Shown here in pieces: positions 10,346 through 20,854 of a stretch of DNA of 64,000 bases. The notes under the pieces are model-generated. The model was not told where the DNA came from and searched no databases. It worked only from the letters and a program-made list of their open reading frames with translations. This DNA is from Effrenium voratum (taxonomy: Eukaryota > Sar > Dinophyceae > Suessiales > Symbiodiniaceae), in contig CAUJNA010000502.1 in NCBI GenBank assembly GCA_963377175.1, forward strand, positions 145,001 to 209,000. Reading direction: 5' to 3'. The translations under genes were made by a program, and so were the position numbers. How positions within the stretch are numbered: the first letter of the stretch is position 1; each line of letters begins with the position of its first letter.

Positions 10346-10545
10346 GCAAACTCCACACTCCAGACTGCAGACTCCAACTGCAGACTCCAAACTGCAGACT
10401 GCAAACTCCAGACTCCAGACTGCAAACTCCAGACTGCAGACTCCAGACCGCAGACTCCAGACTGCAGAGTCCAGACTGCCAACTCCAGAATCCAGACTGC
10501 AGACTCGAGATTCCAGATTCCAGACACAATGACTCCTGGCTCCAG
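10310..10545 (+). repeat. CTCCAGACTGCAGA tandem array
   Basis: Irregular tandem repeats of CTCCAGACTGCAGA/CTCCAAACTGCAGA of about 14-15 bp. It is the shorter, inverted partner of the array at 10755-11430. Confidence 0.9.
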
Positions 10546-10754
10546 GATCCTGATCATTTTGTGGTGGAATTCGGCCACGGGGCCAAGTTAAGTTATGTTA
10601 AGTCGTGGTGACGCAACTGGGCCTCACGGGGAAAGTTTTGCAGTTAAGTTGATTGAGTTACAATAGGGACTCCACGGCTCCACACGACCCGCCCAGGTTA
10701 AGTTAAGTTAAGTTTTGTTAAGTTGGAAAAACTGCACCGGCCTTTCCGGGCTTT

Positions 10755-11430
10755 GGGGCGGGGCTGTCTGGATGCTGGATTCTGGGGTCTGGACTGTGAA
10801 TTCTGGAGTCAGGAGTCTGGATCTGGAGTCAGGAGTCTGCAGTCTGGAGTCTGCAGTCTGGAGTCTGCAGTCTGGAGTCTGCAGCCTGGAGTCTGCAGTC
10901 TGGAGTCTGGAGTCTGCAGTCTGGAGTCTGGAGTCTGGAGTCTGCAGTCTGTCTGTGGAGTTTGCATTCTGGAGCCTGGAGTCTGCAGTCTTGATTCTGG
11001 AGTTGGCAGTCTGGAGTCTGGAGTCTGCATCGGGAGTCTGGAGTTTGCAGTCTGGTCTGGAGTCTGCAGTCTGCAGTCTGGAGTCTGCAGTCTGGAGTCT
11101 GCAGTTTGGAGTCTGGAGTTTGCACTCTGGAGCCTGGAGTTTGCAGTCTGGAGTCTGCAGTCTGGAGTCTGGAGTTTGCAGTCTGAAGTCTGCAGTCTGG
11201 AGTCTGCAGTCTGGAGTTTGGAGTTCGCAGTCCGGAGTCTGCAGTTTGGAGTCTGCAGTCTGGAGTCTGCAGTCTGGAGTCTGCAGCCTGGAGTCTGCAG
11301 TCTGGAGTCTGCAGTCTGGAGTCTGGAGTTTGCAGTCTGGAGTCTGCAGTTTGGAGTCTGCAGTCTGGAGTCTGCAGTCTGGAGTGTGGAGTTTGCAGTC
11401 AGCAGTCTGGATTCTGGAGCCTTGATTGAG
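10755..11430 (+). repeat. TCTGGAGTCTGCAG tandem array
   Basis: About 45 imperfect copies of CTGCAGTCTGGAGT in the opposite orientation to 10310-10545. The apparent proteins rich in SLQSGV/SAVW are translation artefacts of the repeat. Confidence 0.9.
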
Positions 11431-11868
11431 TCTTGCAGCCTTTCATCCGCGCACTCACAATCCAAACATGCAAAAAATCGCAAGGTGCCATCAGACCACC
11501 GCTTCAAGTGCCATCTCGAAATAAAAATCACGCCGAACAATTCCTGGGCGGACCAGCCGCCAGCGGACAACCGCTTCAAGTGCCATCTCGAAATGAAAAT
11601 GAACGTGGCAAAAAAAGCTTGGCGGACCGGCCGCCAGCGGAACCACCGCTACAATGATATATCATCAAACGAGAAAAGCAAAATGGGCGGACCGGCCGCC
11701 GGCGGAGATGCGACTATATGAAGGCGGACCGGCCGCCAGCGGAGACACTATATAGAAACGATTATCGCACAACAAAATTAGACCGAGTCAATCAGTGCAA
11801 AAAATGCTCCGGCTCCATCGAGCCAAGCGTGCGAAGCAGCGCGAACAAACAGCGTAAACTGCATGCGC
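11378..11868 (-). repeat. right inverted arm of foldback element
   Basis: Reverse-complement partner of 9866-10345, again carrying GGCGGACCGGCCGCC blocks. Together with the left arm it could form a hairpin of about 0.5 kb, or about 0.7-1.1 kb if the arrays also pair. Confidence 0.85.
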
Positions 11869-12212
11869 GCGCGCGCCTGCCCTGCTGCGTTGAGTCACAC
11901 GAAAATGTGTGATTTCCAGCGCGTAATGCTTCATCACTGCCATGCTTCAAAACGCATGTGTTTGCAAACTCAATGAACTTAGAATGAACTTAGCGGACTT
12001 AGAAAAACCTCTTTTCTAAGTTCAAGATAAGTTACTTATAAGTCCAAGCTAAGTGCTAAGTCACTTATATCTCCAGCGTAAGTACGACCCTATCCCAGTA
12101 GGGATGATGAACCAGCCGCACAGCAAGGCAACTTCGAGGGAAGGATTGCCAAGATGGTCAGGGAAGATGAACCGACCACACCAAGGGGCTTGTCACCAGG
12201 GGTGATGAACCG

Positions 12213-13457
12213 GTGAAGGCAAGGCCCTCTGTCAGGGAAGATGAACCGACAGAGAGGAAGATCGCCAGGGAACATGAACCGGCGACGTCAAGATGGGCTA
12301 GGGAAAATGAACCAGCCCCGAGGGTAAAACAAGAGGACCCCTGCCGCTTGCCGTTTTACCACTGCCCTACGGGCTGCACTGCATCAATAGGTAAAGGTCG
12401 GGTGCCAATCGAGGCACCAAGTGAGCCATGGCCTGAACCACCTGGTGGTCCAATTCGTGGGTCACAGGATGAGGAGCCTGAGGACTTTTGGGAGGTGACG
12501 TTTGAGCGAGACTTCATCGTGGCGACCCGCATTCATATGCTGAGGAGAAACCGGGATTTTCAACCGGATCCGAGGAACATGCCTCCGGGGGTCAACGCCA
12601 CGATGCTGGAAAGTCGGCGACAGACCAATTTGGTTTTCGTCGATATCGAGCGAGGGCGGCGGGTGATCAATGACAATTGGAGGATGGAAGCTTTTCGCGA
12701 AGCAGATGCCTGGACGGGATCTACGACTTCCGTGGCTCCACTGCGAGGCAATGTGAGCTTGCGGGACTTGGGAATCACTTCACTACCGGGTGAGCGTGAA
12801 CGAAGCCGCAGTCCGAGGGATGACAACAACCCGGATGATGCGGGACCAGCCCGTCCCAGGATTGGGAACACCCACATCAGGGCCCCAAGCCAGCGAGAAG
12901 TTCGACCGCGGCTGCGAGCCTTGAGGTGGTTGTCGAAGCAGCCGAATGTGGAGACCAAGCAGGCAAATAAGATTGAGGAGAAGACGGAGGAGGGGAGGAG
13001 GTCAGATAATCAAGAAGAAGACCTTCATCAGGATGGACCAGTACTCCCGTGGGAGCTCGAGGAGTACAAGGTCCCCCCGATGCTCAAGAACAAGAACAAG
13101 GACGAGTGGGATTGGTCCCAGCCGGGATGGGCAATCCGTGCACATGGCAAACCTCGAAAACGCAGGTTTCACCCGATCCATCGAGAGTTCCCGCTGGATG
13201 CAGCGCGGTTGGAGTCGAGGAGGATCACGGTGAAGCTACACACGGGCACATCGCCTTTGGGTATCCGGTCCGTCGAGGAGGACAGCTGGACCGCTCATCA
13301 GGAGCGACAACGAACCTCGCAAATGCAACCATGGCGAGGGTACACTTTCTTCCAGATCAAGGTCAGGAAGGAGAGGAATTCCGGCTGGTCGTCCGTGAAG
13401 GACCGTGGAATCGCTTCGAGGGGCATTGATCCAAGCGCAAGGGGCTCTGGGGACTAA
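12213..13457 (+). CDS. Copia Pol C-terminal extension (3' of the nested insertion)
   Basis: Carries on the polyprotein downstream of RNase H. The first residues contain repeats of a charged motif (VREDEPT, AREHEPA, ARENEPA). The same motif appears right at the insertion site when the nested element is ignored (ARDDEPA), so this is the displaced 3' end of pol. A one-base shift near 12200 separates the two parts. The middle has a WEVTFERDF segment and an RS-rich patch (ERSRSPRDD). No enzyme domain was recognised. Coding continues in other frames to about 13684 and ends SSSEWEEV before the purine tract, so there are more shifts after 13430. Confidence 0.65.
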   Translation: MKARPSVREDEPTERKIAREHEPATSRWARENEPAPRVKQEDPCRLPFYHCPTGCTASIGKGRVPIEAPSEPWPEPPGGPIRGSQDEEPEDFWEVTFERDFIVATRIHMLRRNRDFQPDPRNMPPGVNATMLESRRQTNLVFVDIERGRRVINDNWRMEAFREADAWTGSTTSVAPLRGNVSLRDLGITSLPGERERSRSPRDDNNPDDAGPARPRIGNTHIRAPSQREVRPRLRALRWLSKQPNVETKQANKIEEKTEEGRRSDNQEEDLHQDGPVLPWELEEYKVPPMLKNKNKDEWDWSQPGWAIRAHGKPRKRRFHPIHREFPLDAARLESRRITVKLHTGTSPLGIRSVEEDSWTAHQERQRTSQMQPWRGYTFFQIKVRKERNSGWSSVKDRGIASRGIDPSARGSGD

Positions 13458-13700
13458 GTTGGATCCGGAGGCTATGCGCGAGGAGGCCCAGAGGAGCGTG
13501 GGAAAGATGCTGGCCCCGTAGTCACATTTCCAAAGGCGAAGGCTGGCGGACGAGGGAGGACTACTACACGGGCGAGCACTATGGAGGCAAAACCTAGGAC
13601 TCCATCGAGTCTTCCGGTAGCAGATGGTGCTGGGGATTTGGCGGAGGAATTTTCAGTTTCTTCTTCTGAATGGGAAGAAGTTTGAATGCAGCCGAAGGCT

Positions 13701-13710
13701 GCAGGGGGAG
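13701..13710 (+). promoter_or_regulatory. polypurine tract
   Basis: GCAGGGGGAG lies directly before the right LTR and would prime plus-strand cDNA synthesis. It is contiguous with the LTR start TGTGCATG, as expected. Confidence 0.75.
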
Positions 13711-13815
13711 TGTGCATGTTCAACAGAAACATGATGCACACGGAACCATTCAATGGCGACGGCCATTGGCTCAAGCGCTGGAAAAAGCGCGATCTTTTGC
13801 ATAGACATAACCATA
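13711..13815 (+). repeat. right LTR of Copia element (105 bp)
   Basis: Same ends as the left LTR but with a 33-bp internal segment (GGCCATTGGCTCAAGCGCTGG and flanking bases) absent from the left copy. Followed by the GATTC target duplication. Confidence 0.9.
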
Positions 13816-14241
13816 GATTCAAAGTGGGACGTTTCCAAGAGAAAACTGCATATTGAAGCAACGGTGGATTGACTATGTTTGTGATCGACCCAAACATGAG
13901 GGACCCTACCGGCCTCCCTCACACCAAAACCCGTTTGCCCCTATCAAGGCTCGGGGGTAGGCCCTAACACATGTTGGCCAAATGTGGACCAAAATGTTGA
14001 CAAACAAATGAGGAGGCCGGCGTCTGCCGCTTCAATTCAAAACGAAGGCAAAAGTGCTTACCCGCAAAAGTCGACCAAGAAGGTAGAATCCATATCAATC
14101 ATAGCTCACCGCTCCAAAATCAGAATGCCCTCAGCCTGCGACCTCGCCCCAGAACAACCCTAAGATTGCCCGAAAAAGGATTCCACCAGCTCCTGGGCCT
14201 AGAAACTTCAGCAAATCGCACCCGCCCATCCACAAGCGAGT

Positions 14242-14370
14242 CTACAAGCTCCTTTGGGCGAGACCCAAACAGATCGCAGCCAGCCGCCCCTGCGCGGCTA
14301 CGCCCTCACTCGCCACTTGGCCCATCCGAGGCCGCGGCTGTCCCCGGCGCACCGCCTCCTGGTCGTCCAT
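14242..14370 (-). CDS. exon-like island, unidentified host gene
   Basis: ATG to TAG, 42 codons, beginning MDDQEAVRRGQPRPRMGQ, with very high GC3. It may be a small exon or the end of one. No family was recognised. Confidence 0.3.
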   Translation of the reverse strand: MDDQEAVRRGQPRPRMGQVASEGVAAQGRLAAICLGLAQRSL

Positions 14371-14464
14371 TCTCACCTCCGAGGCCTGGCGCGAGCTTCG
14401 AAAGCCCCACGCGAGCCCGAAAGAAGTTGTGTGGGGTCAGAAATCGGTTGACTGGTTCTTCTCT

Positions 14465-14670
14465 ATATACATACATATGTAAATATACATATGTATATGT
14501 GTATATATGTATGTATATATATATATATATGCATGTGTATATATATATATATGCATGTGTATATATATATATATATGTATCTAGCCATATATATATATAT
14601 ATGACCTGGTAATTCTTAAACATAACTGTATGTATGTATATACACATATATATATATATATATATGTAAA
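14465..14670. repeat. (TA)n-rich microsatellite
   Basis: Runs of TATATA interrupted by TGCATG and ACATATGT. Frames through it (ICIYIYM-type) are artefacts. Confidence 0.95.
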
Positions 14671-15184
14671 CACACGGGTGTGCCTCTTGTAGGGCAACCT
14701 TTTTTGGGTTAGCTTGTGGGAAACCAATAGGGAACGCCACCATTGTTGGGCTTCCCTTTTTTGGGGGGGCAAACCCAGATTGGGTGATCCTCGTGTGTTC
14801 CAGATAGGTTCCAGGATGCTGGACACCTGACGGATGCAGAAAACAAGTGGAAGAAGGTACTCCCGTTACCGGAAGGAAGCCAGACCCTTTTGAGTAAAAC
14901 TCCTTGTTTCGCAGGGGGATTCGATGTTCCTGGGAAGAAGCAACCCAAAAAAGAAGTTGATAGTTCAGCGACCCAAACCCTGCTTTGAGAGACACCCACT
15001 GTCTGACCACGGTGTATCGAGAAGTCCTCAATGCAAAACCCAAGTCCGCGAAGCTCGCACGCGCCTCAAGCTGGGCCAAGCGCTTTCAGCTTTCTTCTGC
15101 TGCAAACCCAAACAGAGTGCTTGCAGACAGAAGCGCTTGGATGAATATTTGAGCACGCGACTAACAATTATTCCACAGTTCTCC

Positions 15185-15359
15185 GTACTTTGGGGAAGTC
15201 ACACCCGCATCCAACGATCTGCACCGATGACGCGTTCCGCACGCCATGGTCCACCAAGGCCAAATTCACACGCCTTGGCCAACGTAGATCAGCCCGCCAA
15301 CAAGAGCTTGCCCTCGCATGCCATTTGCGCAGCGCCAAAGACCCATTGGCTTTCGGCAC
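15185..15359 (-). CDS. exon-like island, unidentified host gene
   Basis: Minus-strand segment with coding-like GC3, reading ALRKWHARASSCWRADLRW and then RVNLALVDHGVRNASSVQIV. The opposite strand is also open, so orientation is moderately uncertain. A further weak island on the same strand lies at about 14990-15080 (AQLEARASFADLGFALRTS). Confidence 0.3.
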
Positions 15360-16029
15360 CTTTCGGCTCTTCTAACATGGTTAACAAGGTTTGTATAGGC
15401 CTTACTAACCACCACAAGATCAGGTAGCAGAGCCTGCTAAATGGCCAATGGGAATCCGTTTTGGGCGCTGCTCTATCCATGCAAAGCAGGCTACAACCAA
15501 GAAGCATCAGGGAAACCAACCCGCCGGAGCGGCTCCCAGTTTTGACGTATTGTTTTCCTGGGCTCGTCAAAACTGGGATCTCCGTTTTGAGGAACCCCTC
15601 CGTCCGTGTTAATTTAAGTTTTTAAAGATGTCCTTACTGAGGTCTTTATCTAAGACTTTCAAGTTGTGCCTTTGTAGCCTGCATGACCCTGCATAATTAC
15701 ATGGAAATTTCAAACCATCCAACAAACAGGGATGCAAAGGCCACATCAGCTTTGGGTTGAGGGGTCATCCCCCTTTGGCATAAATTGAGGCCTCCCCCCG
15801 AAACGCCTAAGAAGCCCAGTGCACTTTAATGGCAAAACATGTAGACACTTCTCTACTTTGTTTGAAGGATTTCAATGGCTTGATGCTAAAGTTGGAAACC
15901 ATCCGCAAACACAAACAAAACAACTCAGAAAAAACAGGGGGGAGAAAACAAAACACAAAAAAGCAAAAACACGCAGGAACGGACACCCTGCGCAAAAGAA
16001 AAAGAACCAAAAAACGTAATATTTTCCAA

Positions 16030-16155
16030 AAGTCACGGAAAAGAGTCTCCATCCAAGCCTCCAGCTTCCGCTTCAGCTGCGACAGGCTCCTCTCCAGCGC
16101 CTGACTCGCTTTTTCGTTTGGTGCGAAATCGGGGGCCCGGAGACGTGGTTTCTGA
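16030..16155 (-). CDS. exon-like island, coiled-coil-like segment
   Basis: Reads RAPDFAPNEKASQALERSLS and then QLKRKLEAWMETLFRDF, an amphipathic helix with strong GC3. This is one of the more convincing host exon candidates. The splice sites are not resolved. Confidence 0.42.
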
Positions 16156-17384
16156 CCAAGAAAAACCAGCCAACGGGTGGTTTCCTTTAAGGGGAGCCCT
16201 ATTCCCACGTTCCCTGAGCACCAGCAAGTGCTTGGTGGGTGTTTGGATTCTGCTTGGTTTGCCGTTGTCTTGCTGGTGCGATAGGTAGGGAATGACCGTT
16301 CCGGGTGTTGGGAATGAACCGAAAGGGGACTCCCTTAAAGGAAACATAAGGAAACCACATAGAGGATGGTTCATAGGGGTCATTGCTTCATTCCCTGTTG
16401 AGAACCAGCAAGTTGTTTGGTGTCCCATTTTTGGGAACCGCGGAAATGGCCGGAAATGCTGGCTGGTTCCAAGTATAAGAAATCAATTCGGGGTTTTGGG
16501 AATCAAACTGTTGAACAGAAACCACAAGTGATGGTTTGTCGTGATCCATCCTTTTGCTAACCACCCCACCCCCCTGGCCAGGCTCGTCAGTGGCTAGCGG
16601 TCCAGGATACCTGTTGTATGTAGTTTTGACTGCTTACTGACTTGGGGGCCGGCTGTGCGGTCGGGTGGTTTCCGGGCTTATGCATCCGTGGTCCCCGTTG
16701 CTGTCGGCAACAGAGCCGCACATTACTGTAGGGCCGCAGGTTCGTAAGGCTGGTTCATTTTCGCTTTCGGCAGAGCCTTTTGGTTGGGAAAAAAAACACT
16801 CATAAAACAGTCTTTGAGGGGTCCGTATTATTTTGTTTCACACTGAACGAAAAGGTTACTCTTGCCTCTCCCATGGGAAGCAATCCAATCAGAAAGGGGA
16901 CAAAAGGACTCCTGGTTGCAAGACTTGGCGACCAAATTAGCTTTCAGCACTAGTTTCTATGGCAACCCCCACGTTCCTGCAGAAATGTTTTTTCTGCGGG
17001 GGTGCAAACCACCCAACACTGGTTCCCCCCCGTGCAATGGTGAAATTCGCACCGCGCATTTGCTGCCTCACTTCCTGCCCAATAGGTGATTGTTTTTTTG
17101 TTCAAAGGAACTCGGGTGAGATTTTGCTACATGGAGAAAAAGTAAGGGAAAGGGCGCGGAGAAACTGGGGACTACAATGGCAGTTCCCTGCTACTCCAAA
17201 AGCCTACAAGAAAGAGGGCTCTTGACGAGTAGCAGGTGCAAAACCGGGTTTTCGCTGCCCACCCCACTTTGCTGTAGGTTCTTCGAGCAGCAGTTGGCCC
17301 CCCCTTTACAAGGGAAATATGCCAAACAAGCACCCGGTTTTTTGGTATATGTCCAAGGGCGAGCCCCCTAAACCTGGGGGCCTA

Positions 17385-17520
17385 AGTTTGAGATGACGAA
17401 GCCGCTCTGAACCGACCGCCCGATGCAAACTTCGAATCGCCTCAACGCGGCCGAGGATGGCATTGTCTTCGGCATCGCCTGGCCGAGCTTGCGAGGTGTT
17501 GACCCGGCAGCCCCTTTCTG
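17385..17520 (-). CDS. exon-like island, unidentified host gene
   Basis: Reads NTSQARPGDAEDNAILGRVE and then AIRSLHRAVGSERLRHLKLR, with coding-like GC3 over about 45 codons. It ends near CCCCAG|GTTTAG, a possible donor. No family was recognised. Confidence 0.4.
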
Positions 17521-18879
17521 AGGATGGGCAAACAAAAAAATCCAGGCCGATTGGCAGAGAACATTCGATGCTTTATAACCAGCATTCAGGGCTGCATCCA
17601 TCCAGGCTGGGGTCTGCTTGACCATGCCATGTCAGGTAAGTGGCTCACATCCCCAGTGTGGGTTAAATGTGGGGAAATTCCCGCTCAGCGCGGTTTACAG
17701 GGATGTATCACTTACTAAGTGCTCATTCAGGCCAGGATCCTGACACGAAGGAGTGTTTCCCATCTTGCAAACAGGGATAAGGGACCAGGAACCAGGGTTA
17801 GTTGCCACATACGCTTGAGCAACCCTTGGTTTTGCTTAAAGGAACAGCAAACAATAACACAATTGGTCTAGGCACGGAAAACCCGCTTCCTAACATGCTT
17901 TGTGCAATTTTTCGGACAGACCCCCAAGAATAGAATGGTTAATCCTGAGGGTCCAATTTGACTGCTTTGGGATTCTAAAAAATGGGACTGTCTGTAAGGA
18001 CCCCTTGAGTGGTCCGGGATGCGGCGGAACTTGACCCCATACACAATCCATTTCCCGCCAAAACCAATTCTGGTCCCCAGGCACAGTTGCCCCTCCATGG
18101 ACAGTCCTCATCCTGATAAGTAGCACAAGGGGCCAAACAAGTAATTACCAACATTGCTTTCCCACGCATGCCAAATTTTGGCTTTTTGGTACCCCAAATC
18201 CCGATTCACATTACTTAGGCCCTTTTGGTACTCAGCATTGACAACAAGTACAACTCAAAAGTCCGCCTGCTCATCGTCTACCGTGAAGGCCGAAGAACAT
18301 GTTTCCTTGTTATATCTGAACTGCACCCGGGTCCACTGGTCCACTCCACTTAGGGTTCATTGGCGTCGTCGAGTCGATTTCGTGCGCCACTTGGGGTTGG
18401 TTGCCAAAAAGCAACAGCCGCCCGCGACTGTGTGAGGTTCCCAATTTGGAGACAAGCCCGTAGGCCCCCCTTTACACCAGGCCAAATTTTGGCGCTGCAA
18501 GCAGGCCGGCTTTCTGAAGGATTCTCAAACCAGGGCAAATTGCTATGATCCACACAACGCTCGGCCCAGATTCATGGGATGCTCGGAAGACAAAGGTCTC
18601 TCCATGCCAGCCTACCTCTTTGGGTGCCCTCAAACATCACATCACCAAAAGGGCACCTGTTCATGACTAGCCACTCAAAGGTGAAGCTCTGTGGGCATGC
18701 TGAATGGACTATTGCTCACTTGCAAAAAGCCCTGGAATGGATGGTTGAAGCTGCCGCTAGAATGCAGCAAAACTGGATGGCTTTGGGGGTTCCAGGTTAA
18801 TGTGCAGGTGAGCGTGTAACTTCAACTGGGCCGTCGTCGATGCACCCATAATTTGCAGGAATTACATACCCTATACATC

Positions 18880-18950
18880 TATATAACATATATATATATA
18901 TACATACAAAAATACCGATATATATATATATATATATATACACATATTCC
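18880..18950. repeat. (TA)n microsatellite
   Basis: Runs of TATATA with short ACATACAAAA interruptions. Confidence 0.9.
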
Positions 18951-19121
18951 TCTGGTTGTCAATGGCCCCCCCCCAACAGGGTCCATATCGACTAATAAGG
19001 CCCATTGGGGGCGAATCGGGTTCCTTTTTGGGGGGGCGTCTTGGGTTTTTGAGGGCCCCCTGACCATGGGATACATGGTAGCAAAGAGGAATGTGGTTTG
19101 TAATCGGAAGCTTGGGACCCA

Positions 19122-19226
19122 TTTCAAGGAGCATTTCGCTCACAGAGCACAGCAGAAGCTCCGCGCCTCTCTGCTCGCCCGATGTGCGCACCTTCCGGCA
19201 CAAAAAGAGGAGTCTCCGAGCCAGAA
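19122..19226 (-). CDS. exon-like island, unidentified host gene
   Basis: Reads LARRLLFLCRKVRTSGEQRG and then AELLLCSVSEMLLEM. Helical and GC3-rich. A weaker candidate on the same strand lies at about 18350-18430 (LTQSRAAVAFWQPTPSGARN). Confidence 0.35.
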
Positions 19227-20021
19227 ACTGGTTCGTTTGCAGATTGTGGTCAAAAACAATTTCAGGGAATGGGCTAAGTAATATGCACATGTCTGAAGGT
19301 TGAAACTCCTTTGGCGGGGTCATGGTCTCAATGGCAACCTTTACATCGGTTTCTTAAACCCCATTTAGAGGTATCGACCATGCCTACCAACGCCTTGGCA
19401 CCCGTCCCTTGACCATGCAAAACGAACTCATCACCATTTTAGCCTCCTTGTTGGCTGACGTCCTCTAAGTCGCAATTCATGGTCTTTGGTCCTGGTTGCA
19501 CTGGGCGCATGCCGAAGAAAATACACTGGGTGGCTCAAAATGGGGTATCCGTAATCCGTGCGACACGACAACAAGAATACAAAGCCAGTATCTGGCAAAA
19601 TGACTATGATTAACTTTTCCCATTTAGCGGTGAAAGTCATCTTGTTTGGTGGTTTCCCCAATGGTCACACCGTGTAAAGGACCTTTTGATCAACCCGGTA
19701 TATGGTAGGACTGCTTTGGACCAGCCCTTTTTTCCGGCCATGAAAAGCAGCAACGGAATGAACGGCCAAAATTGAATTGCTGTGGGCATCTTCCAAAACC
19801 TGGATAGCATGGGAGCAACCCTATCATTGGGAGACGTACTGGTTATGTAGGATCTATCTCCATTGGGTGCAGTATGAACCTTCACTTTACACTGCGACCA
19901 AAGACTGGTCTCGTGTTCTCGCCGCTACTTGAAGAATGGAACAAAGAAGCAACATAGCCAAATCAAAACTTGCATGCAAGTAGTTTTTGCTGTTTAACAA
20001 CCACATGTCAAGCATTGCGTG

Positions 20022-20114
20022 GAACACCCTTTCGATGTCCCGAGTCTTTTCCCCGCCCCATCTTGCGCCTTCCAATTCTTGGGCAGGGGCGGCGTCACGT
20101 CCATCTGGAGCCAC
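20022..20114 (-). CDS. exon-like island, unidentified host gene
   Basis: Reads DGRDAAPAQELEGARWGGEK and then TRDIERVFHAMLDM, with GC3 bias. No family was recognised. Confidence 0.35.
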
Positions 20115-20664
20115 TCATCTGCCTAACAAATGACCCACTCGCCAGGTTGGGAGTTCTTTCAAAATGCGAGGGGGGCAGGGGGCTCAGGAAACTATAGGGG
20201 GCTACGAATGACGACTTAGCTTTCCTCAGGCCATCTAAGTAGGGTCCCTGGACGGATTGGGCTTTTGTTTCAAAAGGGGGTTGCCACCTAACTCATCAGG
20301 ACATTGCCCATGTTCAGGTCCGGTGTAAACGTGGTCTTTGACTCATCATGGCTACAAATCCCAACTGGACTTACACGACTCATCCGAGGTGCATTCACAC
20401 CACCCCAACGGAAAAAAAATGTTTAAGTCTTGGAGCCGGGATCATGCCTCAGCCCTAAGGCGCTGTTTGAATTCATCTCACATCCTCCTGTACACGCGCA
20501 AAAACAACTACATTGGTGGTTTCCCCCAAAAGGAGAAGGGAAGAATTTGGGTGGCCATCCCCAGACCAGTCTACTAACACAATCGATGAAACGATGAGAA
20601 GAGTACTAAACCGGGCGGGGACTTCAGAACTTCACGAGGAAGCCCCATCTATCTACCTCTGCAT

Positions 20665-20665
20665 A

Positions 20666-20715
<50 letters not shown>

Positions 20716-20736
20716 ATCTATCTATATATATATGTA
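20665..20736. repeat. (TATC)n microsatellite
   Basis: About 17 tetranucleotide copies followed by TATATATATG. Confidence 0.95.
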
Positions 20737-20854
20737 TGCATATAGAGGGCTACAATATTCCATGGGCAAACCTCCTTCCACCGGCCATAGCCTTCGGTCG
20801 CGTGCGGGGTGGGCACTTTGGCCCGATGAGAACGAGACAAGAGGGGTGACACGA

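Larger units (their letters stand above)
9119..12098. mobile_element. foldback-like DNA transposon, non-autonomous, nested in the Copia element
   Basis: The ends are perfect inverted repeats beginning CTGGGATAGGGTCGTACTTA, and a TA dinucleotide flanks both sides (9117-9118 and 12099-12100). The interior is also built as two long inverted arms: 9866-10345 and about 11378-11868 match closely in reverse complement, then CTCCAGACTGCAG-type tandem arrays face each other around a central spacer (about 10546-10755). No transposase is present, so it must be moved in trans. TA duplications are typical of Tc1/mariner-like enzymes, but the long arms resemble foldback elements; the superfamily is left open. 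Removing the element plus one TA puts the Copia reading frame back in register. Confidence 0.88.
2081..13815 (+). mobile_element. Ty1/Copia LTR retrotransposon, frameshifted, with a nested DNA element
   Basis: The ends are near-identical LTRs (2081-2152 and 13711-13815) flanked on both sides by GATTC (2076-2080 and 13816-13820), a 5-bp target duplication. Next to the left LTR is a primer site, and next to the right LTR a purine tract. Between them lie gag, CCCH/CCHC zinc fingers, aspartic protease, a methyltransferase-like insert, integrase, reverse transcriptase and RNase H. The integrase-before-RT order is diagnostic of Copia. At least four frame changes and internal stops show that this copy is not intact, unless homopolymer sequencing errors explain some of them. 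A 2,980-bp foldback-like element at 9119-12098 splits the 3' coding part. Confidence 0.95.

Noticed and set aside
9403..11721. Two long frames of 391 and 332 codons in the foldback element
   Set aside because: They are the same inverted arm and tandem arrays read from both sides; repeats of 14-15 and 24 bp stay open by their period. No transposase motif.
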